DNA of 64,000 nt from Paenibacillus hamazuiensis. GTDB taxonomy: Bacteria > Bacillota > Bacilli > Paenibacillales > NBRC-103111. This document shows positions 53,913 through 64,000 of the stretch, one piece after another (position 1 is the stretch's first letter; the number at the start of each line of letters is the position of its first letter). Location: the NCBI RefSeq assembly GCF_023276405.1, contig NZ_JALRMO010000001.1:6527501-6591500 (forward strand). Direction: 5' to 3'. Under the pieces are notes generated by a model. That model saw nothing but the letters and a program-made list of their open reading frames with translations. It was not told the origin of the DNA and searched no databases. The position numbers and the translations under genes were made by a program.

Positions 53913-54167
53913 ATGATGAAATCCACAGGCATCGTAAGAAAAGTTGACGAGTTGGGTCGGGTCGTTATTCCGATCGAGCTGCGCAGAACACTCGGTATCG
54001 GCGAGAAGGACGCCCTGGAAATTTATGTTGACGGCGAGCGCATCATGCTTAAAAAATACGAGCCGGCTTGTATTTTTTGCGGCAACGCTGAAAATGTCAC
54101 TTATTTCAAGGGAAAAATTGTTTGCCAAGATTGTTTGACCGAAATGCCAATACCTGTGACAAAATAA
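53913..54167 (+). CDS. abrB: Transition-state regulator AbrB, CxxC-tail form
   Basis: AbrB represses many post-exponential genes. The 84-residue protein has the swapped-hairpin DNA-binding N-terminus, MMKSTGIVRKVDELGRVVIP, then IELRRTLGIGEKDALEIYVD. The C-terminus is not like Bacillus AbrB: it has two CxxC pairs (CIFC and CQDC) 15 residues apart, suggesting a small zinc knuckle. The ATG follows GGAGAGGGG; the second ATG codon could also be used. A terminator follows at 54238. Confidence 0.92.
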   Translation: MMKSTGIVRKVDELGRVVIPIELRRTLGIGEKDALEIYVDGERIMLKKYEPACIFCGNAENVTYFKGKIVCQDCLTEMPIPVTK

Positions 54168-54237
54168 GAAAAATAGGTTATAATAGAGACATCACCACAA
54201 CTACGGTAATTCTAACCTTTTTCATATCTCCTCTATT

Positions 54238-54276
54238 CCCTGATGCCGGGCAACCCGACATCAGGGATTTTTTTTG
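54238..54276 (+). terminator. Terminator of abrB
   Basis: CCCTGATG and CATCAGGG form an 8-bp outer stem with inner CGGG/CCCG pairing, then eight Ts on the plus strand. Confidence 0.92.
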
Positions 54277-54308
54277 TGCAGGTTGCCCGGCATAAAACTC
54301 CCTTGTGC

Positions 54309-55181
54309 TTATGTCTGATGAAGCCGGTTGTACAGCTCCCGCTTCGGCATACCGCGGTCCGCCGCCGCTTGCTTGATAGCCTCTTTGCGATTGCCGAGCT
54401 GCTCCTCGTAACGGGCGACGTGCTCCTCCAGGCTTAGCGGCTCCCACCAAGCGGCATCGGTAGAGGCCGGGGGCACGGGCGGTTTTTGGGCGACGATGCA
54501 GTATTCCCCTTGAGGCGGGTGAGCCTCCAAGTGAAGAATGCACTGCCCGATCGTCCCGCGCGCCGCCTCCTCGTACCGCTTGGTCAGCTCACGCACCAGG
54601 CATACGGGATGGTCCTCGCCGAACACCTCCGCCATCACGGCGAGCGTCTTGTCCACGCGGTGCGGCGACTCGTAAAACATCAGCGTCCCATTGGCTGGCC
54701 CGAGCTGCTCCAGCTCGCTGCGCATCGCCTTCCGGTCGCGCGGCAGAAAGCCGACAAACGTAAACCGGTCTGTCGGCATGCCGGAGATGACCAGCGCCGA
54801 TAAGGCCGCGTTCGCCCCGGGAATCGGAATGACGTCGATATCATGTTCTATCGCCAGCCGAACAAGGTCATATCCCGGATCGGAAATCGCCGGCATCCCG
54901 GCATCGCTGACTAAAGCGACGGAGTCGCCGGACTCCAGGATGCGTATCAACTCCGGCCCGCTGCTTGCCTTGTTATGCTCGTGATAGCTGACCAGCCTCG
55001 TCTGGATTTCGAAATGCGTCAGCAGCTTGCGCGTCTGCCGCGTATCTTCGGCGGCGATCCACTGGACTTCCTTCAGCGTGCGCACCGCCCGGAACGTCAT
55101 GTCTTCCAGATTGCCGATCGGGGTGGCGACCAGATAAAGCTTGCCCGTTTCGGATTCTCGAAAGCTTTTTTGAATATGCAC
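54309..55181 (-). CDS. rsmI: 16S rRNA C1402 2'-O-methyltransferase RsmI
   Basis: RsmI methylates ribose of C1402 in the ribosomal P site. The GTG at 55179-55181 has GAGGAG at 7 bases, giving 290 residues (MHIQKSFRESETGKLYLVAT). An ATG five codons earlier overlaps the yabB stop by 4 bp but has a weak site. Motifs are LVATPIGNLEDMTFRA, EDTRQTRKLL, SDAGMPAISDPG and FYESPHR. The C-terminal helical domain is present. It follows yabB, as Bacillus yabC does. Confidence 0.94.
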   Translation of the reverse strand: MHIQKSFRESETGKLYLVATPIGNLEDMTFRAVRTLKEVQWIAAEDTRQTRKLLTHFEIQTRLVSYHEHNKASSGPELIRILESGDSVALVSDAGMPAISDPGYDLVRLAIEHDIDVIPIPGANAALSALVISGMPTDRFTFVGFLPRDRKAMRSELEQLGPANGTLMFYESPHRVDKTLAVMAEVFGEDHPVCLVRELTKRYEEAARGTIGQCILHLEAHPPQGEYCIVAQKPPVPPASTDAAWWEPLSLEEHVARYEEQLGNRKEAIKQAAADRGMPKRELYNRLHQT

Positions 55182-55192
55182 GTTGCGGCTCC

Positions 55193-55963
55193 TCATTCTT
55201 TCTCTTTTTCGCCGAGAGTCGTTTGACGGCCGTAATAGACGTCCATCAATTCCCGGCAGTATTCGTTATCTTCATTATAGACGATCAGCGGCGGCAGCAT
55301 GCGCACCTCCGGCTTCCCGTCGCGCAGCGCCTCGATCAGCACCATATTCGCTTCGTCGCCGAGCCGCGGGTGGACTAACCGGATGCGCTTCGGCTCCAGC
55401 CGGTACTGCCGCATCGTGCAAAAAATTTCGACAAGCCGCTGCGGCCGGTGCACCATCGCCACTTTGCCGCCGCTTCGCACGAGCCGGCTGCTGATCCTGA
55501 CCACATCCTCCAGCGTACAGTATACTTCATGGCGAGCAGCGGCGAAATGGCTGTTTACGTTTTGTTCGCCGCTTGGCACCGGCAAATACGGCGGATTTAC
55601 GGTGACGAGGTCAAAGGACCCGTGCCCAAGCCGCTCCACCGCATCCTTGATATCGCCATGCACGATCCGGATCTGCTCGTCAAGCCCGTTCAGCTGCACG
55701 TTTCGCAGCGCCATGTCCGCCAGCCGGTCCTGAATTTCCACGCCGGTGATCCCCGATTTGGTACGGGTCGTCAGCAAAAGCGGGATCACTCCGTTGCCGG
55801 TGCATAAGTCGGCGATATGGCCGCGAACCGGCACGGAGCAAAAACGCGCGAGCAATACCGCATCCAGCGAGAAGCTGAACACTTCGTCGCTTTGTATGAT
55901 TTTTAAATCGTTTGTCAGCAAATCGTCCACTCTTTCGGAGCTATGTATGGGGACGGAAACCAT
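55193..55963 (-). CDS. tRNA1(Val) adenine-N6 methyltransferase type (YabB)
   Basis: This 256-residue SAM enzyme resembles the TrmN6 family that methylates A37 of tRNA1-Val. Key features are ADLCTGNGVIPLLLTTR (SAM loop), the catalytic NPPYLP, and an N-terminal QSDEVFSFSLDAVLLARF. The ATG at 55961-55963 follows AAAGGAA. It lies between yabA and rsmI, as in Bacillus. The exact target is not shown by sequence alone. Confidence 0.92.
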   Translation of the reverse strand: MVSVPIHSSERVDDLLTNDLKIIQSDEVFSFSLDAVLLARFCSVPVRGHIADLCTGNGVIPLLLTTRTKSGITGVEIQDRLADMALRNVQLNGLDEQIRIVHGDIKDAVERLGHGSFDLVTVNPPYLPVPSGEQNVNSHFAAARHEVYCTLEDVVRISSRLVRSGGKVAMVHRPQRLVEIFCTMRQYRLEPKRIRLVHPRLGDEANMVLIEALRDGKPEVRMLPPLIVYNEDNEYCRELMDVYYGRQTTLGEKEKE

Positions 55964-55984
55964 ATCCAATTCCTTTCATTCCAA

Positions 55985-56022
55985 AAAAACCGTAGAGCTT
56001 GCAAGCCGCTCCACGGTTTTTG
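55985..56022 (-). terminator. Terminator of yabA
   Basis: AAACCGT..GAGC and GCTC..ACGGTTT form a 12-bp stem with T runs on the minus strand, between the yabA stop and the yabB start. Confidence 0.82.
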
Positions 56023-56026
56023 ATTA

Positions 56027-56380
56027 TTATTTATTAAAAAACGACAGGCAGAATAAGCAGTCGCCTTCCGTTCGCAAATGGCCGTAATACACGTTGCAAA
56101 TGTGGAATCCCTCGTGGTACAGTCTCGCCAGGTTGTCGTAGCCTTCGCCAATCGCCGCCGCAGGGGGCTCCTGCGGGGCCGGATAAACCTGTTCCTGTAC
56201 GGTACCGCCGCCGGACTCCTTCTTAAGGAGCTTGCGAAGCTGCCCGTTCTCTATGGAAAGACGTTTGTTTTCCTCCAGCAGCTCGACGATTTTTTGCTTC
56301 AGCTGGCCCAGTTCGGCGAACATGGTGCCGACCTGTTCTTCCATGACATCGATTTGTACAAAAATATCTCTCTTGTCCAC
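56027..56380 (-). CDS. yabA: Replication initiation control protein YabA
   Basis: YabA binds DnaA and DnaN and limits initiation. The 117-residue protein has an N-terminal leucine-zipper-like helix ([20 protein letters not shown]) for tetramerisation and a C-terminal zinc module with His/Cys ligands in [16 protein letters not shown] and CLFC. The two are joined by a Pro-rich linker. It follows ricT by 31 bp on the minus strand. Length and layout match Bacillus YabA. Confidence 0.94.
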   Translation of the reverse strand: MDKRDIFVQIDVMEEQVGTMFAELGQLKQKIVELLEENKRLSIENGQLRKLLKKESGGGTVQEQVYPAPQEPPAAAIGEGYDNLARLYHEGFHICNVYYGHLRTEGDCLFCLSFFNK

Positions 56381-56411
56381 TCTGCCACCCGCCTCGATTT
56401 ACGCGGCCGGT

Positions 56412-57212
56412 TTACTGCTCTACCACATCGTCGAAAGGCAAATCCATCACCTTGCCGAGATCAAAGAGCTGCACCTTCGCCGTTCTTTCGTTCATGTTCA
56501 GCGCGACAACCCGCCCGTTGCCGTACGAAGTCACAACTTCGCGCCCTACGCGCGGCACGTCGTCTTTAGCACTTTCGTAGTTATCGTGCTCATATTTCAG
56601 ACAGCACATCAACCTGCCGCAAAGTCCCGATATTTTCGTCGGATTCAGCGAAAGATTTTGATCTTTGGCCATTTTGATCGAAACCGGCTCGAAATCGCCC
56701 AAAAACGAGGAGCAGCATAATATGCGTCCGCACGGGCCGATCCCTCCCAGCATCTTCGCTTCATCCCTGACTCCGATTTGGCGCAGCTCGATCCGCGTAC
56801 GGAAAATGCTCGCCAAATCTTTCACGAGCTCCCGGAAATCAACGCGGCCCTCCGCGGTAAAATAAAAAATGATCTTGTTGCGGTCAAATGTATACTCAAC
56901 GTCCACCAGCTTCATTTTCAGCTGATGGTCCTTAATTTTATTCTGACAGGTTACAAACGCCTCTTTCGCCGCGGCCTTATTATCTTCCACCAGCTTGGCG
57001 TCGGTCTGATCGGCGATGCGAATGACCTTCTTAAGCGGCAGGACGACATCGTCTTCCTTGACCGTTTTTCTCCCGATGACCACCTTGCCGTACTCGATAC
57101 CGCGGGCGGTTTCCACGATCACCGCGTTATCGCGCTCTACCGGCAGTTCGATCGGATCGAAATAATAGATTTTCCCCGCTTTTTTAAAACGGACTCCTAC
57201 GACGGAATACAA
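56412..57212 (-). CDS. ricT: PSP1-domain protein RicT (YaaT)
   Basis: RicT (YaaT) is part of the Y-complex (RicA, RicF, RicT) that binds Fe-S clusters and RNase Y and supports Spo0A phosphorylation. The TTG at 57210-57212 (MYSVVGVRFKKAGKIYYFDP) has GAAGGGG at 8 bases and gives 266 residues; a longer frame has no family match. Cysteine groups GPCGRILCC and GLCGRLMCC are intact. Two bases separate it from holB, so the two are coupled. Confidence 0.95.
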   Translation of the reverse strand: MYSVVGVRFKKAGKIYYFDPIELPVERDNAVIVETARGIEYGKVVIGRKTVKEDDVVLPLKKVIRIADQTDAKLVEDNKAAAKEAFVTCQNKIKDHQLKMKLVDVEYTFDRNKIIFYFTAEGRVDFRELVKDLASIFRTRIELRQIGVRDEAKMLGGIGPCGRILCCSSFLGDFEPVSIKMAKDQNLSLNPTKISGLCGRLMCCLKYEHDNYESAKDDVPRVGREVVTSYGNGRVVALNMNERTAKVQLFDLGKVMDLPFDDVVEQ

Positions 57213-57214
57213 GC

Positions 57215-58192
57215 TCACACCCCCTTCAATTGCAATAACATGCTTTCCATAACGAGCTGCGGGTTGGCATGGGCGCGAAGCCGCTTTTGCAGTTCCAGCG
57301 CCCGGTCCATTCCGCTGACCCAATGGTTCAATTCTTTTGACAAAGCTTGTCCCGTCATCCAATCAACCTGGTCTATATATATAAGGTTCCGTTTATTTCC
57401 CAAATGAAGCTGCACCATATCCTTGAGCCACAAAATGAGCAGATCCAGCAGCACGGGAAGATGGTCCGCAAGTTCGGATTTGCCTAACTTTTGCTGCGCA
57501 AGCAGCATTGCTGCCGGCAATCGGGTCAAGCTCTCCCTTGCTAATTGTACACCTAAGCTTCGGATTTCTGCAAACCAATTTCCTTGGATAAGTTCTCTAG
57601 CTGCATCGGGTCCGGCAGCCAAATGAACCGCGCAGTGGACTAGCGGAGCAGGATGCCCTTCGGATAGCAGCAGCTCGGTCATTTCGCGCCGGCTCATCGG
57701 CATAAACGGAATCCACTGAGAGCGCGACTGGATCGTCGGCAGCAGGGCATGTCCGTTTTCCGTCAGCAAAATGGCGACCACCCGCGAAGCAGGCTCTTCC
57801 AGAAACTTCAGCAAGCTGTTTGCGGCTTGAACGGTCATTTTATCGGCATCCTGTATGATGTACATCTTCGTGCCGGACGCCGAAGCGCGATAAGCGAACT
57901 CCTTTTGCAGCTCGCGGATTTGGTCGATTTTGATCGAAGCGCCGTCAGGCCCGATGTAATGAATATCCGGGTGGTTTCGGTGCTCGACCTTGCGGCAGTC
58001 CAGGCAGGTACCACAGGCATCGTCCGGCGAAACCCGGCAATAAATCGCTTGCGCAAAGGCCATGGCCATCGCCCTCTTCCCGGTACCCGCCGGGCCGCTG
58101 AATATATAAGCGTGGGACACGCTGTTTGTTCTCAGACTGTTCTGCAATATACGCTTCACGCGGTCCTGCCCGCGAATAGAATCGAATGACAT
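57215..58192 (-). CDS. holB: DNA polymerase III subunit delta-prime
   Basis: HolB is part of the clamp loader. The 325-residue protein has the AAA+ P-loop GPAGTGKRAMAMA, a zinc-binding cysteine cluster (CRVSPDDACGTCLDCRKVE), and sensor motifs near AANSLLKFLEEP. The ATG at 58190-58192 follows GGAG at 8 bases. It precedes ricT, as in Bacillus, where tmk, yaaQ, yaaR and holB also form one string. Confidence 0.94.
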   Translation of the reverse strand: MSFDSIRGQDRVKRILQNSLRTNSVSHAYIFSGPAGTGKRAMAMAFAQAIYCRVSPDDACGTCLDCRKVEHRNHPDIHYIGPDGASIKIDQIRELQKEFAYRASASGTKMYIIQDADKMTVQAANSLLKFLEEPASRVVAILLTENGHALLPTIQSRSQWIPFMPMSRREMTELLLSEGHPAPLVHCAVHLAAGPDAARELIQGNWFAEIRSLGVQLARESLTRLPAAMLLAQQKLGKSELADHLPVLLDLLILWLKDMVQLHLGNKRNLIYIDQVDWMTGQALSKELNHWVSGMDRALELQKRLRAHANPQLVMESMLLQLKGV

Positions 58193-58209
58193 GATCAACG
58201 CTCCAATGG

Positions 58210-58656
58210 TTAAAAGGCATAGTTGATCAGCATGCCGCGGATTTCCCCGATTTTATGCAAAATATCGATACGTCCCTGCTCGCTTTCGAGCATTTCGTCG
58301 GCCATGCTGAGCAACTCTTTATCGATTTCGTCGAGGATTTTGTACCGCTTGGTCCGTCCTCTGCGGTCCCAGCCCCGCGTTTCCTTCAAATGGACGCCGC
58401 GGCGTGCCGTTTCCTCCAAAAAATGCTTGACGAGCAGCTTATACTGCCGAAGCTCGCGCACCGTCATCGATTTGCTGAGCCGCTCGGCCTGCGCATGGAT
58501 TTGCTGCAGCATTTTTTGCAGCTGCTCCTGGGTCGCCTTTTCCTCTTGCTGATGCATCATATCGGAGAAGCTTTTCGGTTGAAGCTGCGGAGAAGAAGTG
58601 TTATCGGCCACTTTCAATTCCTTGCCGAAAGGACGCCATCCCGGATTGATTTTCAC
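58210..58656 (-). CDS. yaaR: YaaR-family protein (DUF327)
   Basis: This 148-residue cytoplasmic protein has the DUF327 pattern: an N-terminal flexible stretch, then long helices with LVKHFLEETARRGVHLKET and WDRRGRTKRYKILDEIDKEL. No catalytic motif is visible. The GTG start follows AAGGTGAG. It lies between darA and holB, as in Bacillus. The function is not established; helical composition suggests protein interactions. Confidence 0.9.
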   Translation of the reverse strand: MKINPGWRPFGKELKVADNTSSPQLQPKSFSDMMHQQEEKATQEQLQKMLQQIHAQAERLSKSMTVRELRQYKLLVKHFLEETARRGVHLKETRGWDRRGRTKRYKILDEIDKELLSMADEMLESEQGRIDILHKIGEIRGMLINYAF

Positions 58657-58695
58657 TTGTGGCTCACCTTCCTCCGTCTTAGGTCGTCACCTGGT

Positions 58696-59704
<1,009 letters not shown>

Positions 59705-59743
59705 TTGGTCCTCCTGGTACTATCTCTGCATGAAATTGATATT

Positions 59744-61237
59744 TCAACTTTGATCTGAAAAAAAAGAAGCTGTCACAACTGCAATCGTTCCATCCATGCC
59801 CGGAGGGAGTCCTTGAAATTTGGCGCCCGAATCGCTCAGTATTTGCAGTTCGTCGGCAATTTCCACGGTTATTCGCTCTCCCGGATATAACATGGGTATG
59901 CCTGGAGGATAAGGTACAATCATTTCCGCCGAACTAAACCCTACGGCTTGTTCGAAAGGCAACCGTTTCGCCGCTACCATGTGCCGGATCATAGCCATAC
60001 TGAATGATACAGGGGCGGATACCTTCATGGGTGGGGTTAAATTATATATATTCGTTGTCTCCGGCATAAGTTCCTTCTTATCCAATCGCAAATCGGCATA
60101 AACGTCGGAAAAAGCTTCGTACAGCTTGACCGCATCCAGATGCGTCGAAGCCGGACTGAATACGAGCAGGGCGTAACGGGGATCCGCCATCTCGCAGTAA
60201 CATCCCCGCTTTTCGAGTTCGTCCTTCAATTGGAAACCGTTCAGCGTTCCGGTCCGATCCTCCGCCAGCACCTTAAACGGATCTTTGGAAGCAACGGCTA
60301 AGGAGGGCTCCATTTGGCTGATGATTCGAAAAGCGGGCAATTCGCGCATAAGGCCGACAAATTCGCGGAGATGCGCAAGCGCGCGTTCCAGCAAATTTCG
60401 ACCTTCAGTCTGCATTTGCTTTCGCGCCAAATCCAGACTTGCCATAATCGGGTAAGACGGGCTTGAGCTTTGCAGCATTCCCAGTATCCGTGCCAATACG
60501 GTTCGATCCACCCTTTCTCCCTGCACATGCAGCATGGCCCCCATCGTCATCGCCGTGAGCATTTTATGGGTCGATTGTACGACTATGTCCGCCCCTTCCA
60601 TTAAAGCAGACCTCGGCAGCTCCGGATGAAACCCGTAATGTGCGCCATGAGCCTCATCCACCAACAACGGCTTACGATGCCCATGCATAAGCTCGGCCAA
60701 ATCTCCAACCCGGGCGCCCATCCCGTAATAGTTCGGATTTGTGATCAGGAGGCCCTTCGCTTCGGGATACGCAGCCAGCGCTTCGGCGACGTCCTCCGCT
60801 GCGAGCGTTCCGGCAAGACCGGTGAACTTGTCCATTTGCGGCGCGATAAACACCGCTCTGACCCCCGCCAGCATGAGTCCGTGGATAACCGACTTATGCA
60901 CGTTTCTTTGGACCAGCAGGATGTCGTCTTTCCCGCAGACCGTCAGGATCATCGCCAAATTGCCGGTCGTACTGCCATTGACCAAGAAGAATGTCTCTTC
61001 CGCACCAAAACATCGGGCCGCCAGGAGCTGCGCCTCCCGAATGACTTCTTCGGGATGATGGAGATCGTCGAGCCCGGTAATTTCCGTCAGGTCTATTTTC
61101 GCGATTTGCCCGTAATGACTTAATGCCTGAGGCAGTATACCCTGCCCCGATTTATGACCGGGTACGTGAAAGCTGATAGAGCGGCGATCCGCATGCTCGA
61201 GTAATTTTTCATATAATGGAGCTTTATCGTCGTTCAT
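59744..61237 (-). CDS. yaaO: Orn/Lys/Arg decarboxylase-family PLP enzyme (YaaO)
   Basis: This 497-residue fold-type I PLP enzyme is related to lysine, ornithine and arginine decarboxylases but lacks the N-terminal response-regulator-like wing domain. It has VPGHKSGQG, FFLVNGSTTGN, Asp194 in LLVDEAHGAH and the PLP lysine Lys225 in STHKML. The C-terminal domain includes VPYPPGIPMLYPGER. The ATG at 61235-61237 follows AGGAGA. Its substrate is not known. It sits between gin and tmk, as Bacillus yaaO does. Confidence 0.9.
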   Translation of the reverse strand: MNDDKAPLYEKLLEHADRRSISFHVPGHKSGQGILPQALSHYGQIAKIDLTEITGLDDLHHPEEVIREAQLLAARCFGAEETFFLVNGSTTGNLAMILTVCGKDDILLVQRNVHKSVIHGLMLAGVRAVFIAPQMDKFTGLAGTLAAEDVAEALAAYPEAKGLLITNPNYYGMGARVGDLAELMHGHRKPLLVDEAHGAHYGFHPELPRSALMEGADIVVQSTHKMLTAMTMGAMLHVQGERVDRTVLARILGMLQSSSPSYPIMASLDLARKQMQTEGRNLLERALAHLREFVGLMRELPAFRIISQMEPSLAVASKDPFKVLAEDRTGTLNGFQLKDELEKRGCYCEMADPRYALLVFSPASTHLDAVKLYEAFSDVYADLRLDKKELMPETTNIYNLTPPMKVSAPVSFSMAMIRHMVAAKRLPFEQAVGFSSAEMIVPYPPGIPMLYPGERITVEIADELQILSDSGAKFQGLPPGMDGTIAVVTASFFSDQS

Positions 61238-61361
61238 AGGCGATCTCCTATTCTTATCATAGCTCATACATTTTCTGCTGAATCGCGGTCGCTTGTCTTG
61301 GGTAGTTCTGATTCAGAAACCTTTCTTTTATTGTAACGGATCGATACCTCGGCAGCCAAAA

Positions 61362-61400
61362 TAAAAAAAGGCTTCTCTCAGCCAAAGAAGAGAAAGCCCT
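61362..61400 (-). terminator. Terminator of gin
   Basis: GGCTTTCTCT and AGAGAAGCC form a stem with one bulge, followed by seven Ts on the minus strand. Confidence 0.8.
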
Positions 61401-61406
61401 GTGCGG

Positions 61407-61607
61407 CTACGCATTCATTTTATATAAAATCCGTTTCATTTGATGTATGAAGAACGGATATTTGGCATCTTTGACATCCGTGCGCACCATCTCCGCTTCG
61501 CACTCGTCGCATATAAATTCAGTAATGATCATGATGCCTTCCTTCTTCTGCTGCCCGCAGATAATGCAAGTGCATGGTTCTTGCTGCCGCTCCGCCATCT
61601 CGCTCAT
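61407..61607 (-). CDS. gin: Sigma-G inhibitor Gin (CsfB)
   Basis: Gin (CsfB) is a small forespore protein that inhibits sigma-G. From the ATG at 61605-61607 it is 66 residues, close to the 64 of Bacillus. Two zinc pairs, CIIC and CDEC, frame GQQKKEGIMIITEFI. The C-terminal part YPFFIHQMKRILY aligns with the family. AGGGGTG precedes the start. A longer frame to 61646 lacks a ribosome site. It precedes yaaO, the same order as in Bacillus. Confidence 0.93.
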   Translation of the reverse strand: MSEMAERQQEPCTCIICGQQKKEGIMIITEFICDECEAEMVRTDVKDAKYPFFIHQMKRILYKMNA

Positions 61608-61634
61608 GCCTTTCACCCCTAGTCTTTTTTCTAT

Positions 61635-61664
61635 CAGTATACCCATCGTTCTATCTCGTTAAAA
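61635..61664 (-). promoter_or_regulatory. Candidate promoter of gin (sigma-F or sigma-A)
   Basis: GGGTATACTG (61635-61644) fits the sigma-F -10 GGnrAnAnTR with one mismatch, with a weak -35 15 bp upstream. The same DNA also reads as TTTTAA-17-TATACT for sigma-A. Bacillus csfB is under sigma-F. Confidence 0.4.
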
Positions 61665-61808
61665 CTAGAGACTTTGCTTTTTGTTACTACATCTGTATGT
61701 CACTGTGCATCTTTAGGTGACGGCATGAAAAAACTTATGTTTTTCGAACGGTATACCGATAAACATAAATAGTTATTCGTCTTTATACTTTATACCCGGA
61801 GGAAAACC

Positions 61809-62330
61809 GTGAACGAACGTCAACTGCCCAAAGAATCTACTATATATAACTACCGTTTGCTAACCAGAGTAAGGTATTCGACGGTTTACCGCTATTCTTA
61901 TCTTGGCCTGCTCGCCGCCTGCTTCGCTTACGATTTGTATCAAAAAGACCCTTTGCGTCTGCCGATATGTATTTTTTTGACAGCTCTTGTTCACCATTGG
62001 TTTATCCGCCTTTTGTTTAAAATGAAGGAGGAGCGTACACCGCTTAAATCGTGGTCTTATCATGCCGCACTGCCGTGGATCGGTCTCGTCCCCGATCAAT
62101 ATTATTCGTTGTCCAAGTTTAAAAAAAACAACCTGCAGCTGTTTTGGGTACCACTTCTTATCATCGCATGTACATACCCGTGGGTTTCAACGTCCACATT
62201 GCTTCATTTGATTGGCGTGCATATTTGGCTATTGGCTCCCCGGTTTCTTATTCTGCTTCGGTTTAAAAAACATACGAAGATAGGTCTGATCAAAATCAAT
62301 CCGCAGGATACCTCGTGTTACACTCAATAA
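61809..62330 (+). CDS. Integral membrane protein, function unknown
   Basis: The GTG at 61809 with GGAGGAAAACC upstream opens a 173-residue frame on the plus strand. Hydrophobic segments lie at about residues 27-45, 48-66, 110-127 and 130-148, with basic stretches between them (LLFKMKEERTPLK, LLRFKKHTK). No motif identifies a family. It is convergent with the rRNA operon, and its stop lies inside the palindrome at 62320-62381. It has no close counterpart in the Bacillus gene order that I recall. Start and frame look sound. Confidence 0.75.
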   Translation: MNERQLPKESTIYNYRLLTRVRYSTVYRYSYLGLLAACFAYDLYQKDPLRLPICIFLTALVHHWFIRLLFKMKEERTPLKSWSYHAALPWIGLVPDQYYSLSKFKKNNLQLFWVPLLIIACTYPWVSTSTLLHLIGVHIWLLAPRFLILLRFKKHTKIGLIKINPQDTSCYTQ

Positions 62331-62381
62331 ACGCAATAAAGCCGCTGCAAATGCAGCGGCTTTATTGCGTTTATTGAGTGT
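62320..62381. terminator. 62-bp perfect palindrome, bidirectional terminator
   Basis: Two 30-bp arms (62320-62349 and 62352-62381) are perfect reverse complements with a 2-nt loop. The core GCCGCTGCA/TGCAGCGGC carries AT-rich flanks (AATAAA/TTTATT). It terminates the rRNA operon from the right and the membrane-protein gene from the left. Confidence 0.85.
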
Positions 62382-62504
62382 TGCTCCCTGAAAACTAGAT
62401 GCGAATCACTTCAAGTTACGCTTTAGAATTTATCCTTTTGGGCCCCGAGAAAGTAATCGGAATATGCTTCGTCAGCGTCTTCTTCACTTTCTTGGGTACT
62501 TTTT

Positions 62505-64000
<1,496 letters not shown>

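Overview
The window looks like the origin-proximal chromosome of a spore-forming Paenibacillaceae bacterium (Paenibacillus-like), judged by moderate-to-high GC, AGGAGG-type ribosome binding sites, and gene order that follows the Bacillus subtilis interval from yaaO to lysS. Sporulation genes are dense: spoIIE, yabP/yabQ, spoVT, yabM (a spoVB relative), fin, spoVG, sspF, yabG and gin. Nearly all genes are on the minus strand. Only abrB, a 66-codon gene at 37901, a membrane-protein gene at 61809 and a short pseudogene-rich gap break the pattern. No phage, plasmid, CRISPR array or transposase gene was seen.

Layout, read from high to low coordinates, which is the direction of most transcription. 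A 23S rRNA gene enters from the right edge and ends near 62505 with no 5S gene after it. A 62-bp perfect palindrome separates it from the convergent membrane-protein gene. Next come gin, yaaO, tmk, darA, yaaR, holB, ricT, yabA, yabB and rsmI (sporulation control, nucleotide supply, c-di-AMP sensing, replication and RNA modification), then abrB on the plus strand, an HD-domain phosphohydrolase, tatD, and a c-di-AMP (ydaO/yuaA) riboswitch ahead of a yabE-type cell-wall protein. These are followed by rnmV, rsmA, yabG, veg, sspF, ispE, purR, ridA, spoVG and glmU. The slot where prs usually lies holds a repeat element, a membrane protein and a decayed gene. Then rplY (ctc), pth, fin, mfd, a PrsA foldase, spoVT, yabM, mazG, hup, rqcP, yabP, yabQ, divIC, yabR, tRNA-Met, spoIIE, yabS, a yabT-type kinase, tilS, hpt and ftsH. 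After ftsH lies a small overlapping gene pair resembling a toxin-antitoxin module. The left end has an NAD and CoA block (nadA, nadB, nadC, coaX), hslO, a parvulin, cysK, a complete pABA/folate operon (pabB, pabA, pabC, folP, folB, folK), yazB, dusB, greA and the start of lysS.

How parts fit together. The pab/fol genes form one tightly overlapped operon from chorismate to dihydropteroate, with the enzymes before and after the folP step. The nad genes run from aspartate to nicotinate mononucleotide, and coaX starts CoA synthesis. Two independent c-di-AMP elements are present, the riboswitch and DarA. Several promoters can be read directly: a sigma-H promoter for spoVG, tandem sigma-A promoters for veg, a 21-bp-spaced spoIIE promoter of the Spo0A-activated kind, and the abrB promoter with a Spo0A box just downstream.

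The least explained content is intergenic. Four copies of a composite GC-rich, hairpin-forming repeat sit between genes at about 26.4-26.95, 38.1-38.5, 40.7-41.36 and 45.75-45.89 kb. Two of them carry an extra related module of about 290 bp. Other points of note are the small overlapping pair after ftsH, a Gln/Pro-rich extension on SspF, an AbrB with two CxxC pairs, and tandem small hairpins between yabQ and divIC. Functional names come from recognised motifs and gene order. No database search was possible.
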